Shown: positions 13,111 through 21,766 of the stretch, piece by piece
Layout: each line of letters begins with the position of its first letter
How positions within the stretch are numbered: the stretch's first letter is position 1
From: a virus
Direction: 5' to 3' (one strand)
Virus record (IMG/VR): IMGVR_UViG_3300005664_000096
Location: 1 to 23,260 of that record
Length of the DNA stretch: 23,260 nt
The notes under the pieces: generated by a model
What the model saw: only the letters and a program-made list of their open reading frames with translations
Told to the model about the DNA's origin: nothing
Databases searched by the model: none
Translations under genes and position numbers: made by a program

Positions 13111-13144
13111 GTAGTTTCTCATTTGTCGGGGGGGGACAAAGTTG

Positions 13145-13753
13145 TTAGAAATCCATATAAACCCGCATCTCGTGCGGCGCTTTTCTGTTGCCTCCAAAAT
13201 AAGCACCAACCTTTCCGATGGTCTTGTATGGTCGGTCGTTTTCCTGCGTTCCTAGTAAATTGTTGTCGATATACAAAGCGTACTTTCCATTGATTTCGTC
13301 CAGGCTAAACCGGAACACCTGCCCGGCATGAACCTTGTAGATTGCGCTTTCGTGCGGCACGTTAGCCTTTGCGATGTTTTCATACAGACAAAGTTCAAAC
13401 GATCCATAAACCTTCGTGTCAGGTCGCCAAGCTAAAATAAAGCTGTTCACGTCCTTGAAGCCGTCGAAGTAGCGGTAAACGCCTGCTAGCTTATTCCAGT
13501 CCGATTGGTCGGAGCCTAGTGTGTTGTACCAGCACGATAAATCAAACATAGCCACCCCGTCAAAGCTCCGCGCCTCACCCGGGAACGGAAAAGGGGAGGG
13601 GGTGAAGTCTTTGCGGTTGTAGCCTACCCGATATTCTTTTAGCTCGGGTAGTATCTGTTCGGTGGTTGAGCAGGAGGATAGGTATAGGATTAACCCCATG
13701 ACTAGGATCACCCACAACCACCACTCTTTTAAAAGTCCTTTTAAAAATACCAT
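13145..13753 (-). CDS. Predicted phage-encoded lipoprotein
   Basis: This protein has 202 residues from the ATG at 13753. A hydrophobic helix and the lipobox L-S-S-C (Cys28) mark a lipoprotein signal peptide. The mature part is rich in aromatic and beta-like segments: S-F-I-L-A-W-R-P-D, H-A-G-Q-V-F-R-F-S-L, K-Y-A-L-Y-I-D-N-N-L-L-G. It may adopt a jelly-roll or concanavalin-like fold, as in carbohydrate-binding proteins; this is a guess from sequence character. The start codon lies inside operator element 4 on the other strand, so regulator binding there could affect both genes. It probably acts at the cell surface, for example by altering receptors or blocking superinfection. Confidence 0.6.
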   Translation of the reverse strand: MVFLKGLLKEWWLWVILVMGLILYLSSCSTTEQILPELKEYRVGYNRKDFTPSPFPFPGEARSFDGVAMFDLSCWYNTLGSDQSDWNKLAGVYRYFDGFKDVNSFILAWRPDTKVYGSFELCLYENIAKANVPHESAIYKVHAGQVFRFSLDEINGKYALYIDNNLLGTQENDRPYKTIGKVGAYFGGNRKAPHEMRVYMDF

Positions 13754-13794
13754 GTTTTGGGTATTTACACAGTGAAAAAGTATTTGCAATTTTG
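13746..13794 (+). promoter_or_regulatory. Promoter/operator element 4 (AATACC-N8-GGTATT plus -7 box)
   Basis: AATACC lies at 13746-13751, the spacer ATGTTTTG at 13752-13759 and GGTATT at 13760-13765. The -33-like TTTA is at 13764-13767. After 19 bp comes CAATTTTG at 13787-13794, matching TAnnTTTG except at the first position and again 27 bp from the start of GGTATT. The core is identical to element 2. The start codon of the divergent lipoprotein gene lies within the operator. Confidence 0.75.
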
Positions 13795-13819
13795 TTCTAT
13801 CAATAACAACTAAAAAAAA

Positions 13820-13960
13820 ATGAAAATGAGAGATCGTTACACATTAAAAGCTTACCTCTATCATGTAAAAAGGGGTCATTTAAAATTCTCATTTTTGCGC
13901 GCCATTAAGTGTGCGCTTTACGGCGGGCACGCCCAACGGAGAAAATATGTATGGTTTTGA
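13820..13960 (+). CDS. Small basic moron-like protein, 46 residues
   Basis: This 46-codon frame from ATG 13820 begins MKMRDRYTLKAYLYHVKRGH and ends R-R-K-Y-V-W-F. It is strongly basic (Lys, Arg and His throughout) and without a membrane helix, so it might bind nucleic acid. It lies 25 bp after the -7 box of element 4, with an A-run just before the start, and 6 bp before the stem of a + strand terminator. The promoter-gene-terminator arrangement, opposite in direction to the surrounding late genes, argues strongly that the frame is real despite its size. No family is recognised. Confidence 0.65.
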   Translation: MKMRDRYTLKAYLYHVKRGHLKFSFLRAIKCALYGGHAQRRKYVWF

Positions 13961-13966
13961 AATCTC

Positions 13967-13990
13967 AGCCCGCACTTTAGCGGGCTTTTT
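13967..13990 (+). terminator. Terminator of the 46-residue moron-like unit
   Basis: AGCCCGC (13967-13973) pairs with GCGGGCT (13980-13986), and T residues follow to 13990. It works on the + strand only. In the - direction no T-run follows, so the late transcript can read through. Confidence 0.85.
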
Positions 13991-14697
13991 CATTTCACCC
14001 CGCTTTGAACCCCGTTAACCACCTGCCGCGCGTTCTTCACCAACTGGTATTCCCGATCCAGCGAAATCCACCGCCCTTTGTCGTTAGGGTCTTGGAACAA
14101 CTGCACGTCCTTGTTAGCCCCGGCTAAATTACGGGCAAAAACAAACCCATCCCCCAAGACTTGCAGCGGGAAATTAGTCTGCGCGTTAACCCGAATCCGC
14201 ACCGAGCCAGCGGGCAACTTCTGCACCGTCACTTTGGCATCCGCAACGCCTGGCCTTTTCAAAATGTAATTCCCGACCAGCGAATCAGCAAAAGCCTTTT
14301 CAATTGTGGCGTACATCGAAGGCAGCCCTTTCCGGGTCAGCGCGGTATTGATTGCGTTAAAACTTCGCAGGGTTTGGTTTTGAAAGATGAATTTCTTTGC
14401 ATCGTTCGCCTGCTGCCTTGTGTAGTCAATCAGTGGATTTGCATAAAACGCTACCAATTGCGCCGTGTCACGGGCTTTAATCCCCTCGCACGGGTTATTT
14501 TCGTTGAAGCCCACCGGGGCTGAGTCGGTCAGCTTCCGCCCGCCGCGAAACTCCACGTACTGATTTACGAACCAGACCAGCGAGTCGCATTCGTTCAACC
14601 CGGTTGAGAAAAACAAAGTGTCCTTGATGATCTCGCCCGACTTTTGCCCGAACAAGGCAAGCGGGGCGAATAGAAGAATGAAAAGTAACTTTTTCAT
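13990..14697 (-). CDS. Predicted secreted protein following the tail fibre
   Basis: This protein has 235 residues with a clear Sec signal peptide: MKKLLFILLFAPLALFG, then Q-K-S. Residues 30-110 contain two Cys (L-N-E-C-D and N-P-C-E-G) that could form a disulphide after export. The rest is mixed helix and strand, ending in V-R-I-R-V-N-A-Q-T-N and a polar tail. No family is recognised. It starts 10 bp after the fibre gene's stop, so the two are co-expressed. It may be a fibre partner or an envelope-acting factor. Confidence 0.6.
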   Translation of the reverse strand: MKKLLFILLFAPLALFGQKSGEIIKDTLFFSTGLNECDSLVWFVNQYVEFRGGRKLTDSAPVGFNENNPCEGIKARDTAQLVAFYANPLIDYTRQQANDAKKFIFQNQTLRSFNAINTALTRKGLPSMYATIEKAFADSLVGNYILKRPGVADAKVTVQKLPAGSVRIRVNAQTNFPLQVLGDGFVFARNLAGANKDVQLFQDPNDKGRWISLDREYQLVKNARQVVNGVQSGVK

Positions 14698-14707
14698 ATT
14701 GTGGTTT

Positions 14708-17700
14708 TTAGTATAGTTTTATCCAGCCAATGCCAGAATAGAATTTAAATTTCCGTTGTGATCCTGGCACCCCTGTAACCACCGCGCTACCTACAATCGT
14801 TTCCCCGTTGCCATCAATTGTGAGGGTGCTAATCGCGTTGTTAAAAGTAATTGTACATACCTGCCCATCATCCGGGCTTGCGGGCATGTTAAGCGTAAAT
14901 GTTGCCTGTGTCGATCCCTGATTAATTAGGTTGTCTGCTCTGGTACTTGATAGGGTTTGTGGGCTTGTTGTGCTGGTAATTGTGTTGTATAGTTCGGTGT
15001 TACTAGGTATGTCTAGTACCGTCCCGTCTGTGGCAAATCCAGCAACAAAATCACTTCTTGTTTTAGATAGGTTGGAATCTTTTTTTGCGCCTACTCCATA
15101 CCCGTGTGCCTGAATTGTCTTATTGTCGGTTACAGTTAGGATCGCAGCACCTCCGCTGTCTTCTAGCAGCATAGTTTTGCCTGTTGTTGTACCTGTTCCT
15201 TTTACGTGCAATCGAGCATTTATTACAGCGGTTTCGAGACTAAGCCCTTGTGCTATGCCAATTCCAACATCACCTCCGACTACATAATCTATTATGCTAA
15301 TATTCCTAAACTCTTTAATAAGAAACTTCCAAAAAGAGGAAGTCTCAGCGGAATTTATTCTCGAGATACCAAAAATCATTTTTGCAGAAATATTTGACCC
15401 AGAAACAGAGTCTACTAGTGCGCCAAAATAACCAGCCTTTCGATATGAAGAGCCATTGTAAGGCCTAAAATATAGACCTCCGATTCTGTTGTTTTTTGCA
15501 AGTGCTGTTGGGCTTGCAATTGTTCCGCCAGATACGTCAAAATTATATCGTGCATCATCCCCGCTACTTACTGCAAGAGCGTGGTTCACATACCCATAAT
15601 CCGCAAAATTAAACCTAGAATCAAAGCCTGAATCAAACCCTTTCAAGCTCATCAAAGCAGTACTACCAAAATAAGGGTCAGTGATATTGAATTGAACTGA
15701 ATCGGTTGAATTGAAATATAGAGACCTCATCCAGCGCCCATCACCACGCAGAAATAAACTGCTTGTTCCGCCTGTAAATGAAGCCGAAAGCGTCCCTGAA
15801 CTTGTTACAGGGCTTCCAGAAACGGAAAAGATAGAAGGTAAAGAAAGTCCTACACTTGTTACTGTACCACCCGTGCGCATTGATCGTGCGTACTCTCTAG
15901 TAGCAACCTGCCGCCATGTACCTACGCTTTCACCGTATTCAAGAGCTGTGCTATCTGTGCTATATCGGAATGGAGTTGTGCTAGTTAATATCGTAGGCCT
16001 TTGCGCATCTGTCCCCCTTGGTACGCCATACCCTTTTATTCCGGTTGTTGTTATGTCGTACCTTGTTTGTCCTACTGCCGGGTTGATTTCAATTCCTCCG
16101 TTTTTATACACTCCAAACCGAATAGAGGATGAATTGTTTATTGTGTAATTATAGCTCCCTGAAAACCCAGGTGTAGGGCTTACTGTTGCGGTATAGTCAT
16201 TCGTTATTGTTAATATAGTAAATGTTGTGGAATTTAAAGTTATTGTTGTTCCTACATTAAAGTCTTTTGTAAAAAGAGTGGATGCGCCAAATCCAGATAT
16301 TGTTGAACTTCCTGAAGTTGTTGTAATCATACCATAACCCGTACTAGGTTGAGTTACGTAAAAATTGTAATTATTATCTACTGCTCCGTCTCCTATCCAA
16401 TTTTCTTTACTCGGAGCCATTTTGAACTGCACCTGACCTTTGTCAATTGTGCCGATCGTGTTCCTGTGATCATATGTTGCGAAATTGACTCCCACATCAA
16501 ACCCTCCAATATAGGAGGCGTCTTGCTGCATTACGTAATACTTTCGCTCTACGTTTGAAGTGAATAAGAAACCAAAGCTTCCTCCTACAAGGGTGTTTGC
16601 TCGTAGATTTATGTTATTGCTAGTTGAGGCGGTAGAAAAGCTTGCAGTTATCTGGTTGTTAGCCATGTAAATACTTGGAGCTGTCCCTTGTGTACTTGCA
16701 AGGGACAGCAAGTGGGCTGAAATTGTACCCTGAAACCCGTTCATATTGAATAGAATGTTTGCTACTGGATGTGTAGCTGTTTGTAGCTTCAGGAGATTTA
16801 CACTCGTTGTTGTAGGTGTGTAAATTTCTACTGCCTGACTTGGAGTATTTGTTCCAATACCTAGCCTCTTAGTAGAATTGTTCCAAAATAAATTCGCGTT
16901 ATCCTGTGTCCCTCTTCCGTTAGCATCCAAAAAAAGCAAACTCCCAGCCGTCCCCTTACCCCCTGGCAGTCCAGTTGAACTTGCTTGTAAAGGTGGAACC
17001 CAAGCCCCCGCCGTTGAGCTGTACCGCGCAAACCAGTCGTAATCTGAAATATCCATAATGTACCGACTTACCCCCGTGGGCAAACCTGCTAAACTGGAAG
17101 AATTGAACTGCCACGGCTTTAGCGCTTCCAGCTTTGTGCCGTTGTCGGTTATGTTTCCCGCTGCCAGTGTATTAGTTCCACTCCACCGTGCGGATCGGTC
17201 GGTGGTTCCGGTGCCAAGGGCGAGCGTTCCGTTAACGTCCGGTAAGATATAGCTTCGCCCGCCTGTTATGGTGCCGCCAAACTGCCGTTCAAAGCCATCG
17301 GTTCCTTTGAAATTGAATGATGACCCTTGCGCATAGATGTTTAACCCGCTTGCAGGTGTACTCGCTGCTGTGACTTGATCAGGAAGGCCAATGAACCCCG
17401 CGCCGCCTGTTCCGGTCAGGGTGCCGCCTTCAAGGGGGAAAAAGTTTGAACTTGTCCAATAGCGAGTGGCGTATACCGTGCTATCAGTATCAGAACCCCC
17501 GCCTACAACCTGCCAACTGCCGTTTGTAGCAATGTAGCGACGCAAAACCCCGTTAACCGTGTCGAGTTGAAAGTAAGCATGTGCGATAACACGCGGTTTT
17601 AGCACGGTATCCGCGGCAACTCCCCGCCAGATCAACCCGTCGCCCGTGGTTTGGTAACCTAGACGGGCTTTGTTCCCGGTGTTGGGGTATTGGGCGAACA

Positions 17701-17746
17701 GGAAAGCGGGGATTAAAAGTAGGAAAAGTAGAATATTATGTTTCAT
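14708..17746 (-). CDS. Large phage tail-fibre/appendage protein with signal peptide
   Basis: This 1012-residue protein begins with a hydrophobic signal peptide (MKHNILLFLLLIPAFLFAQ). Low-complexity Gly/Ser/Thr-rich sequence follows, with fibre-type repeats typical of Bacteroidota phages: R-S-Y-I-L-P-D-V-N-G-T-L-A-L near 170, R-L-G-I-G-T-N-T-P-S-Q-A-V-E-I near 295, and a G-I-G-I segment followed by A-R-L-H-V-K near 855. The C-terminal 70 residues (T-F-T-L-N-M-P-A-S-P-D-D-G-Q-V-C, ending G-W-I-K-L-Y) resemble a conserved fibre end domain. Fibres of this kind bind host surface receptors. A Sec signal on a virion protein is unexpected, since virions assemble in the cytoplasm. It overlaps the upstream gene by 4 bp. 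Confidence 0.8.
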   Translation of the reverse strand: MKHNILLFLLLIPAFLFAQYPNTGNKARLGYQTTGDGLIWRGVAADTVLKPRVIAHAYFQLDTVNGVLRRYIATNGSWQVVGGGSDTDSTVYATRYWTSSNFFPLEGGTLTGTGGAGFIGLPDQVTAASTPASGLNIYAQGSSFNFKGTDGFERQFGGTITGGRSYILPDVNGTLALGTGTTDRSARWSGTNTLAAGNITDNGTKLEALKPWQFNSSSLAGLPTGVSRYIMDISDYDWFARYSSTAGAWVPPLQASSTGLPGGKGTAGSLLFLDANGRGTQDNANLFWNNSTKRLGIGTNTPSQAVEIYTPTTTSVNLLKLQTATHPVANILFNMNGFQGTISAHLLSLASTQGTAPSIYMANNQITASFSTASTSNNINLRANTLVGGSFGFLFTSNVERKYYVMQQDASYIGGFDVGVNFATYDHRNTIGTIDKGQVQFKMAPSKENWIGDGAVDNNYNFYVTQPSTGYGMITTTSGSSTISGFGASTLFTKDFNVGTTITLNSTTFTILTITNDYTATVSPTPGFSGSYNYTINNSSSIRFGVYKNGGIEINPAVGQTRYDITTTGIKGYGVPRGTDAQRPTILTSTTPFRYSTDSTALEYGESVGTWRQVATREYARSMRTGGTVTSVGLSLPSIFSVSGSPVTSSGTLSASFTGGTSSLFLRGDGRWMRSLYFNSTDSVQFNITDPYFGSTALMSLKGFDSGFDSRFNFADYGYVNHALAVSSGDDARYNFDVSGGTIASPTALAKNNRIGGLYFRPYNGSSYRKAGYFGALVDSVSGSNISAKMIFGISRINSAETSSFWKFLIKEFRNISIIDYVVGGDVGIGIAQGLSLETAVINARLHVKGTGTTTGKTMLLEDSGGAAILTVTDNKTIQAHGYGVGAKKDSNLSKTRSDFVAGFATDGTVLDIPSNTELYNTITSTTSPQTLSSTRADNLINQGSTQATFTLNMPASPDDGQVCTITFNNAISTLTIDGNGETIVGSAVVTGVPGSQRKFKFYSGIGWIKLY

Positions 17747-18273
17747 ATTACTAAGCCGAAATCGTTATAAAATTCGTCATCTTCGCAACAATCACAGTCA
17801 GGGCAACCTACCGCGCTAGGTACAAAATCAGGCAATGCATAAGCGGAAGCACAAAGCCAATCCTTTGTCATTTGCTGCTGTGCTGTTATTCGCTGGCGCA
17901 AAGTGTCCTGGTAGAACTTTACCCCATCCATGCCCGCGTTTTTCCCGTATTCGTTGTCGAGTAGATAGAGGCCATTTGTGCCAAGCTGTAAGCCAATGTA
18001 AGGAGCGGCTTCGTATAGCACAGAATTGGCGCACAATGCTTTTAGGTTCGTATCCCAAAGCTCCTGATAGGCTGAGGTAGTGAATGCGCTGGAATCACCT
18101 TTTTCAGCCACCAGCGCGCTATAAAAGTCGCTACCAATTGCGTCCTTTACCCACCGAAACTCAGCAACCGGAATATGAGGCGATACCAACGACTTATCCA
18201 GCCGAATGTCTGCCGGGCTAGGTCGTGCGGTGCCGCCTTGGATTACTTCAAGGGGTTGGATTAGCTGCGCCAT
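17743..18273 (-). CDS. Putative head-tail connector-like protein (DUF6712-like)
   Basis: This protein has 176 residues; the start ATG at 18273 lies inside the end of the portal gene (26-bp overlap). The N-terminal part (A-D-I-R-L-D-K-S-L-V-S-P-H-I-P-V-A-E, then I-G-S-D-F-Y-S-A-L) and the helical L-W-D-T-N-L-K-A-L-C-A-N-S-V-L-Y-E-A-A-P-Y-I resemble small proteins encoded after the portal in Bacteroidota phages. The C-terminus has a Cys/Asp cluster (C-P-D-C-D-C-C-E-D-D-E) that could bind metal. Its position between portal and fibre supports a connector or neck role. The family name is tentative. Confidence 0.55.
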   Translation of the reverse strand: MAQLIQPLEVIQGGTARPSPADIRLDKSLVSPHIPVAEFRWVKDAIGSDFYSALVAEKGDSSAFTTSAYQELWDTNLKALCANSVLYEAAPYIGLQLGTNGLYLLDNEYGKNAGMDGVKFYQDTLRQRITAQQQMTKDWLCASAYALPDFVPSAVGCPDCDCCEDDEFYNDFGLVI

Positions 18274-19678
18274 CTGCGATTTGATTTCCGGTTATTGATT
18301 CTGGTTGCTGGTTTTCATCGGGCGGATAACCTAGTAATTCGCGTTTTTCATCGCGGGTCAAGTTCAATTCAGGGCTGATTTCACCTAAGAAGGATACAGG
18401 CATGGTATTAACAATACCAAACTGCACGCCATTCAAAACCTTAACTGAAGCCGAAAGCTCCTGTAAATATGGATTTATCACCCGGTTGCAAATCAGGTTT
18501 TGACGGGGTTTAATGATTGTGCTTTGTACTTTTTCGGTTTCGCTCTTTAACTCCTGGTTGCTGCCAAGTTTCCCTGCGGTACTAATGCCAGCTAGCACCT
18601 TAGACCAGCCCGCAGCCGTTACGATGTTTTCAGCAGCGGATTGTTGAAGCTCCAAAAATTCCCCATCATTTTGGCGATCCATTGGAATCCAGTTGGCCTT
18701 TAGTTTCTCATCCCGTAAAAGCTGAACGAGTAGTTTATGGTTGTTCCCGGTTCCGGTGAATTTCTTTTCAAATCGTTCAACAATCTTTTTGGCCTCAGTT
18801 GGCGTTGCAGAGCCGAACAATTGCAAAATACCAGACGGGATAAAAGAGTTATAAAGCTTGGAAACATTGAAGCGCTGGATTTGGTATTCAAGCTCTGCCC
18901 ACAACCTCGCGCTGATCCAGTCGGGTAAACCCCAATAAGTATAGCCAGAACAGTAGTTTTTGATATGAATGATGCTGCGTTCGGTACCGTCTGGCATTCG
19001 TGTCCAGTTTGGATAGGCTGCGATTTCACGGAAGCCTTTGTCAACATACCCGGTGCCATCACTTGAAAGTGGCATTTCTTCCCAGTTATCATAAATACCA
19101 TAAGACTTGATGATCTGGTCAAGCCCGGTTCTACGTATACCTACGTTATACAAATCAACATTGTAGATATCACAAAAAGCACTCCCCCCAACCTTACCTC
19201 GCACCAGTTCAAAAACAGCGTTCCCGAATGCCTCAAAATCATAACTCCCGACCGCGTTCACATCGGCCAGAGTTTGCCCGTGTTCATTTACTTTTTCAAT
19301 TGCGGATTCAATGTCTTCAAGTTGTCGCCCTGTTATTGGGGTTGGCTTTTCAGTTGTGGCGAGTAAACTAGAAGATTTGCCCTTAATTGGAATGTAGCCA
19401 TCACCCACAATCATACTTACTTTATCAGAAATAATGCGGCGTAGGGTAGGTGAGTTGTTGACGCAAGCAATTAAGCCTTTTAGAAATTCATCCCTTTTCT
19501 CAAACATCCTGACCCACTGATCGCCACGTCTTTGCAGGCGTTCCCGTGAAGGTTCGTTAAAAATGTCTTGCGTGATAAGGAATGTATCTTTTGGGCTTAT
19601 TTCAACCGAGGCGAGAATAGTAGATTGCCCAAACTTTTTTTGTCGTGTTGCAGTGGCCTTGGTTGTGGTTGTGGTCAT
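18248..19678 (-). CDS. Phage portal protein
   Basis: This protein has 476 residues from the ATG at 19678. An upstream in-frame ATG at 19705 lies in the loop of a hairpin and is less likely. The sequence follows the PBSX/HK97-type portal pattern: an N-terminal arm, W-V-R-M-F-E-K-R-D-E-F, I-S-D-K-V-S-M-I-V-G-D-G-Y, then I-H-I-K-N-Y-C-S-G-Y-T-Y-W-G-L-P-D-W-I-S-A (the conserved Y-x-G-L-P motif). A helical region ends N-L-I-C-N-R-V-I-N-P-Y-L. Portals form the dodecameric ring through which DNA enters and leaves the capsid. The C-terminus is Pro/Asn/Gln-rich. Confidence 0.85.
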   Translation of the reverse strand: MTTTTTKATATRQKKFGQSTILASVEISPKDTFLITQDIFNEPSRERLQRRGDQWVRMFEKRDEFLKGLIACVNNSPTLRRIISDKVSMIVGDGYIPIKGKSSSLLATTEKPTPITGRQLEDIESAIEKVNEHGQTLADVNAVGSYDFEAFGNAVFELVRGKVGGSAFCDIYNVDLYNVGIRRTGLDQIIKSYGIYDNWEEMPLSSDGTGYVDKGFREIAAYPNWTRMPDGTERSIIHIKNYCSGYTYWGLPDWISARLWAELEYQIQRFNVSKLYNSFIPSGILQLFGSATPTEAKKIVERFEKKFTGTGNNHKLLVQLLRDEKLKANWIPMDRQNDGEFLELQQSAAENIVTAAGWSKVLAGISTAGKLGSNQELKSETEKVQSTIIKPRQNLICNRVINPYLQELSASVKVLNGVQFGIVNTMPVSFLGEISPELNLTRDEKRELLGYPPDENQQPESITGNQIADGAANPTP

Positions 19679-19694
19679 GGTTGAAATTAAATTA

Positions 19695-19717
19695 GCCCCC
19701 AGCATTGCACCGGGGGC
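19695..19717 (-). promoter_or_regulatory. Leader hairpin upstream of the portal gene
   Basis: GCCCCC (19695-19700) pairs with GGGGGC (19712-19717). On the - strand the stem is followed by TAATTTAATTTC and then the preferred portal start at 19678. Like the + strand leader hairpins in this window, it sits just before a gene and lacks a proper T-run. It could attenuate transcription or protect and process the mRNA between the tube-like gene and the portal gene. Confidence 0.5.
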
Positions 19718-19740
19718 GTATATTAAAACCTAGTTGCTAG

Positions 19741-20286
19741 TTACGTCAAATCGGTTACAACGGCAGCGTTCACAAGCTCCCTTGCTTTCTCGCTGGTTGT
19801 ACACGTCAGGGTGATTGTCTCCTGGTTTGGATCAGTAAATGCCGTCCCTGTTGTACCTTCGTTAGTGGTAAGGATAGCAGTGCGCACAAGCCCGCCAACT
19901 TCGACGTTACCCCAAATCCAGTACTTGCCCGTATTTTCACCGTGGACAGGCACGACCCCGCAGCCATTGCCGCCAAGTTCCTCGATCACATCCCGAAGCG
20001 ACTGGTTGCGACAGGTAATAATACCCGTAAAGGTTTGCACCACGCTCTTGGCTTTAGTTACCGGATCGACGGTCATGGTTTCAGTAAACACGGCGCTATC
20101 CTGCCGAAACTCAAACTCGTAAAATACCGCTGCGGAACTGGTCAAAGTAATTTCACTCACCTTGCCGTTGGCAGACGTGGTTACGCTGGTGTATTCATCC
20201 CCATTTGCCAGATAAAGCAAACCCGCACCGCCTGGGCAAGTCCCGTCTGTGCAGTTGTTTGCCCATCCTCCTGATAAACTACTCAT
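19741..20286 (-). CDS. Putative virion structural protein (tail-tube-like)
   Basis: This protein has 181 residues and no signal peptide. The sequence is beta-rich with many Thr and Val: L-Y-L-A-N-G-D-E-Y-T-S-V-T-T, A-V-F-Y-E-F-E-F-R-Q-D-S-A, then V-Q-T-F-T-G-I-I-T, G-K-Y-W-I-W-G-N-V-E-V-G-G and T-N-E-G-T-T-G-T-A-F. The pattern of long strands and a G-K-Y-W-x-W-G segment is common in tube or major-tail-like proteins of Bacteroidota phages. It lies between capsid and portal, an unusual place for a tail-tube gene. A head-completion or decoration role is an alternative. Confidence 0.55.
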   Translation of the reverse strand: MSSLSGGWANNCTDGTCPGGAGLLYLANGDEYTSVTTSANGKVSEITLTSSAAVFYEFEFRQDSAVFTETMTVDPVTKAKSVVQTFTGIITCRNQSLRDVIEELGGNGCGVVPVHGENTGKYWIWGNVEVGGLVRTAILTTNEGTTGTAFTDPNQETITLTCTTSEKARELVNAAVVTDLT

Positions 20287-20296
20287 ATCGTTTAGA

Positions 20297-21277
20297 TTAG
20301 TAGCCTACACTAATAAGGCTAGGGTGAATGTAATTTGAACCCATTTTGAACCGTGCTTTCACGTAGTTTTTCTCGTCCTTGTCGTCAAACCAAATGCGCA
20401 ATTCACTGGAAGGATCAAGTACGTCGGTAGCAAGAACCTTGTTCATTTTGGTGGTGTACTCCACGTAATGAGGCAAGGTTGTACCAAGTGCGGTTGCAAT
20501 CTCGTCCCAACGCCACATTGGCCGGACTTCAATGCCACGGAAATACAGGCGTGGAGAGCCGTCGATTAAGGTCATCAAACCGAAATCACCGCCGCCGCCT
20601 TCTTCGATGTCCTCTTGGTATTGCATCCAAACTGACCCGGTTACATTCAGCACCTTTTCAGCATTTGGAAGTCCCTTGAGTTGCAGCGGCGCTTGGTCGT
20701 ACACGGCGCGCAAAATTGCGATACCATCACCGCTTGCCATTGCTGTACCTGATCCGGTGTTTGTGCGAGGAATCAATCCGTCAGCCACAAGGCCGGGATA
20801 GTATACCGTCCAAAAGCCGTCAATTGTATCGTAATTGGGGTTTGCACTTGCTTTGTTGCCGAAATACAGCAAACGAGATAAGTCCATTTTAACCCCTTGA
20901 CGGGCGCGGTTCATCAGAATGTCGCCAATTTGAGTATCAACCACATTGGAAATGTCGGTGCCAGTGCGAAGCAATTCCTCAAATACAGTGTCCTCAAATT
21001 CGTCCCAGCACAATTCAAGGTCAACTTTCATTTTGTTAACCTCAATTTCGCGCTCGTAGATCGAAAGTGATCCAACCGGGTTAAACCCGCAGCCCGTATA
21101 TTTGCGGATGATATTTTCAAGCGGGCGCACAAAACCAATTTTCTTTTTGTTCATGACGTTGCCCATTACCCGAAACTCATTCAGGGTGTCAGCGTCAAAA
21201 AAGATCGGCTCCAAAAATAATTTGTTGGCTTCGGTTCCCACGAACCGCACATCCAACTCGCCTAATTCTACTGCCAT
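20297..21277 (-). CDS. Major capsid protein
   Basis: This 326-residue protein has features consistent with an HK97-fold capsid protein. An N-terminal arm carries R-P-L-E-N-I-I-R-K-Y. An extended helix-rich region follows with E-L-C-W-D-E-F-E-D-T-V-F-E-E-L. Next come D-I-L-M-N-R-A-R-Q-G, D-G-F-W-T-V-Y-Y, A-I-L-R-A-V-Y-D-Q-A-P, an I-D-G-S-P-R-L-Y-F-R-G-I-E-V-R-P turn and a C-terminal V-K-A-R-F-K-M-G-S-N-Y segment. It follows a prohead protease and a probable decoration protein in the expected order. Capsid proteins of this type assemble into a procapsid and mature after proteolysis of scaffold. The call rests on motif layout and context. Confidence 0.8.
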   Translation of the reverse strand: MAVELGELDVRFVGTEANKLFLEPIFFDADTLNEFRVMGNVMNKKKIGFVRPLENIIRKYTGCGFNPVGSLSIYEREIEVNKMKVDLELCWDEFEDTVFEELLRTGTDISNVVDTQIGDILMNRARQGVKMDLSRLLYFGNKASANPNYDTIDGFWTVYYPGLVADGLIPRTNTGSGTAMASGDGIAILRAVYDQAPLQLKGLPNAEKVLNVTGSVWMQYQEDIEEGGGGDFGLMTLIDGSPRLYFRGIEVRPMWRWDEIATALGTTLPHYVEYTTKMNKVLATDVLDPSSELRIWFDDKDEKNYVKARFKMGSNYIHPSLISVGY

Positions 21278-21289
21278 TGCTTTAAATTT

Positions 21290-21766
21290 TTAGCTTAGGG
21301 TGTAAGATTCGGTTCCAGAACTGTTGCCATAAATCGCGGCTGAATCAATGTGGTAGCTGAACTGTACTTGCGTTGCACCGTCAGTGTTTGAAGTCGAAAA
21401 GATCACTTTCCAGTCATCATTTTTGTTCAGGGCGGAAGTGGTCACTACAAGCGCGGTTGTAGCTGCGCTGGACTGGAAGCCCGTTGCGTATGCTTCATTT
21501 CCGCTTTCATCCACAACCGTGAACTTGATGTAGTCCGTTGCAGTCGTCGCACCCGTTGACGGGGTGAAGGTGATCTGTACACCAGCGGAAGCCACAGCCC
21601 AGGTATGTGCTACGCTGTGACGGTCTTGGAATGTATCAACTCCAAATAGCTCAACGGATTGGTCTTCACCGTCGTTGGCGTAGGGGTTTGTGCGGGTCAA
21701 ACTGTTGGCAGTAATGTAATTCGCCGAAGGTTGCCAGCTATTTGCGTTTTGAACTGCACTAGCCAT
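21290..21766 (-). CDS. Probable capsid decoration or head protein
   Basis: This protein has 158 residues with no signal peptide. It is rich in Ala, Ser and Thr, with alternating beta-like segments: V-Q-I-T-F-T-P-S-T-G-A, Y-I-K-F-T-V-V-D-E-S-G-N, and Q-V-Q-F-S-Y-H-I-D-S. Its position between the prohead protease and the major capsid gene is where head decoration proteins are usually encoded. The start directly abuts the protease gene's last base (21766), suggesting coupling. No specific family is recognised; the role is inferred from position and composition. Confidence 0.6.
   Translation of the reverse strand: MASAVQNANSWQPSANYITANSLTRTNPYANDGEDQSVELFGVDTFQDRHSVAHTWAVASAGVQITFTPSTGATTATDYIKFTVVDESGNEAYATGFQSSAATTALVVTTSALNKNDDWKVIFSTSNTDGATQVQFSYHIDSAAIYGNSSGTESYTLS

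Noticed and set aside
18413-18428. GGTATT and AATACC close together inside the portal gene
   Set aside because: The half-sites are in the reverse arrangement with a 3-bp gap, lie within coding sequence and are not followed by a promoter-like -7 box, so they do not belong to the operator family.
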